A DNA stretch of 5,328 bases from Halovenus sp. (GTDB lineage Archaea; Halobacteriota; Halobacteria; Halobacteriales; Haloarculaceae): positions 1 to 5,328 of the forward strand of contig PUMG01000341.1 in NCBI GenBank assembly GCA_003551265.1, given 5' to 3'. Under the pieces are notes generated by a model, which saw nothing but the letters and a program-made list of their open reading frames with translations, was not told the origin of the DNA and searched no databases. The position numbers and the translations under genes were made by a program. This document shows, piece by piece, positions 4,584 through 5,328 of this stretch; position 1 is the stretch's first letter, and the number at the start of each line of letters is the position of its first letter.

Positions 4584-5328
4584 ATGGCAAACGTACTCGA
4601 CGAATCAAAGAACACAGAAGTAACGGAAGAGCAACTCGAAACAGACTCCAAAGGCGAACTCATCAAACTCGCAGGCAAACTCCGTGACCGACGGAACGAG
4701 CTGAACCAGCTAGCTTCGGAAAAGGCCTCTGCACGCGACGAACTCAACGCGAAGACGCGCGAGAAGGTCGACAACGCACAGGAGCACCGCGAAAAGCGTG
4801 ACGAGCTCAACGAGAAAGTCCAGGAGCACAAAGAAAAGCGCAACGAGCTCAACGCGAAGGCCAACGAACTGTTCGACCGCGTCGAACAGATGAAAGACGA
4901 CCTCGAAATCGACGAGGAAGACGAAATCGAAGAGCTCGAATCCGAGATCGAACAGCTGGAGTTCAAACAGCAGACCGAGGTGCTCGACGCCGAAGACGAG
5001 CGCGAACTCATCGAGAAGATCGAGGACAAACGCGAGCGCCTCCAGAACAAGAAATCGAAGCTCAACCAGAACGATGAACTCGAAGAGCTCGAAGCCGAGG
5101 CCGAAGAGGTTCGCGCTGAGGCGTCCAAACACCACCAGAAGGTGACCGAACTCGCAGACGAGGCCCAGCAACACCACAACCGGATGATAGAGGCCTACCG
5201 CGAGGCAGACGATGTCCGTGACGACGCCGACGAGAAGCACGAGGAGTTCGTCGAGGTGCAAGAAGCCGCCGACCAGCACCACGAGGACTTCGTCCGCGTC
5301 CAGAAGCGCCTGCGCGAACTCGACAAGA
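4584..5328 (+). CDS. Acidic coiled-coil protein, COG1340-like, N-terminal 248 residues (partial)
   Basis: The frame from ATG 4584 stays open to the right edge. The product is almost wholly predicted helix, very rich in Glu, Lys, Asp, Arg, Gln and Asn, with no Cys or Trp in the visible part and no signal peptide or membrane segment, so it should be cytosolic. RxELN motifs recur in heptad register at residues 37, 51, 72 and 86, and two 14-residue units (67-80 and 81-94) are near copies. EIEQLEFKQQTEVLDAEDER (121-140) followed by ELIEKIEDKRERL recalls the central signature of the archaeal COG1340 coiled-coil family, and the His-rich part (HHQK, QQHH, KHEEFVEVQ, QHHEDF, about 183-236) is typical of haloarchaeal members. 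Such proteins are about 300 residues and have often been mislabelled phosphoserine phosphatase; no phosphatase motif is seen here. The function is unknown. It has its own promoter-like element and is probably not part of the cox operon. Confidence 0.87.
   Translation, partial: MANVLDESKNTEVTEEQLETDSKGELIKLAGKLRDRRNELNQLASEKASARDELNAKTREKVDNAQEHREKRDELNEKVQEHKEKRNELNAKANELFDRVEQMKDDLEIDEEDEIEELESEIEQLEFKQQTEVLDAEDERELIEKIEDKRERLQNKKSKLNQNDELEELEAEAEEVRAEASKHHQKVTELADEAQQHHNRMIEAYREADDVRDDADEKHEEFVEVQEAADQHHEDFVRVQKRLRELDK

Noticed and set aside
4301..5179. Long Ser-rich open frame on the minus strand opposite the coiled-coil gene
   Set aside because: It is the reverse complement of Glu/Leu/Lys-rich codons (GAG, CTC, GAA read as Ser, Phe and Arg codons). 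Its low-complexity composition is what such an overlap produces, while the plus strand has a recognisable family, a promoter and a sound start.
4584..5328. Phosphoserine phosphatase label for the coiled-coil protein
   Set aside because: No DxDxT or other HAD-type catalytic motif is visible and the sequence is continuous coiled coil; that label in related entries appears to be an inherited error.

Overview
The window looks like chromosomal DNA of a halophilic archaeon (class Halobacteria). Soluble domains are strongly acidic, third codon positions favour C and G, the oxidase subunits II and I/III resemble haloarchaeal forms, Shine-Dalgarno sites match the GGAGGTGA type, and upstream elements look like archaeal TATA boxes. 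The genus cannot be told from the sequence alone.

Layout: (1) Bases 1-272, minus strand: the N-terminal 90 codons of a type 2 (FMN-dependent) isopentenyl-diphosphate isomerase, cut by the left window edge. (2) Bases 273-479: divergent intergenic region with weak TATA-like elements for both sides and two small hairpins. (3) Bases 480-4200, plus strand: a three-gene haem-copper terminal oxidase operon made of coxB (subunit II, CuA domain), coxAC (subunit I fused to subunit III, 880 aa) and coxD (small three-helix subunit IV). coxB and coxAC overlap by one base (TGATG) and coxD follows 11 bases after coxAC; each downstream start has a strong Shine-Dalgarno site lying in or next to the end of the gene before it. 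(4) Bases 4201-4583: a 383-base non-coding gap with a 10-bp perfect inverted repeat, an AT-rich element, a good archaeal promoter-like motif and a small hairpin. (5) Bases 4584-5328, plus strand: the first 248 codons of an acidic coiled-coil protein of the archaeal COG1340-like kind, open at the right edge.

The oxidase genes together encode a membrane oxygen reductase. Subunit II takes electrons from a small donor (in haloarchaea probably a halocyanin-type blue copper protein) at CuA, and subunit I passes them through haem a to the haem a3-CuB site. All haem and CuB ligands, the cross-linking Tyr and a complete D-type proton pathway are present. By ungapped comparison with recalled Paracoccus and bovine sequences, the canonical K-pathway residues (Lys to Met, Thr to Phe, Ser to Ala) and the His-Asp pair of the Mg/Mn site (to Arg-Gly) are missing. 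This is the most interesting signal here, although it may be shared by haloarchaeal I/III fusion oxidases in general. I see no mobile element, CRISPR array, RNA gene or convincing new multi-gene system; the window is mostly ordinary core metabolism.
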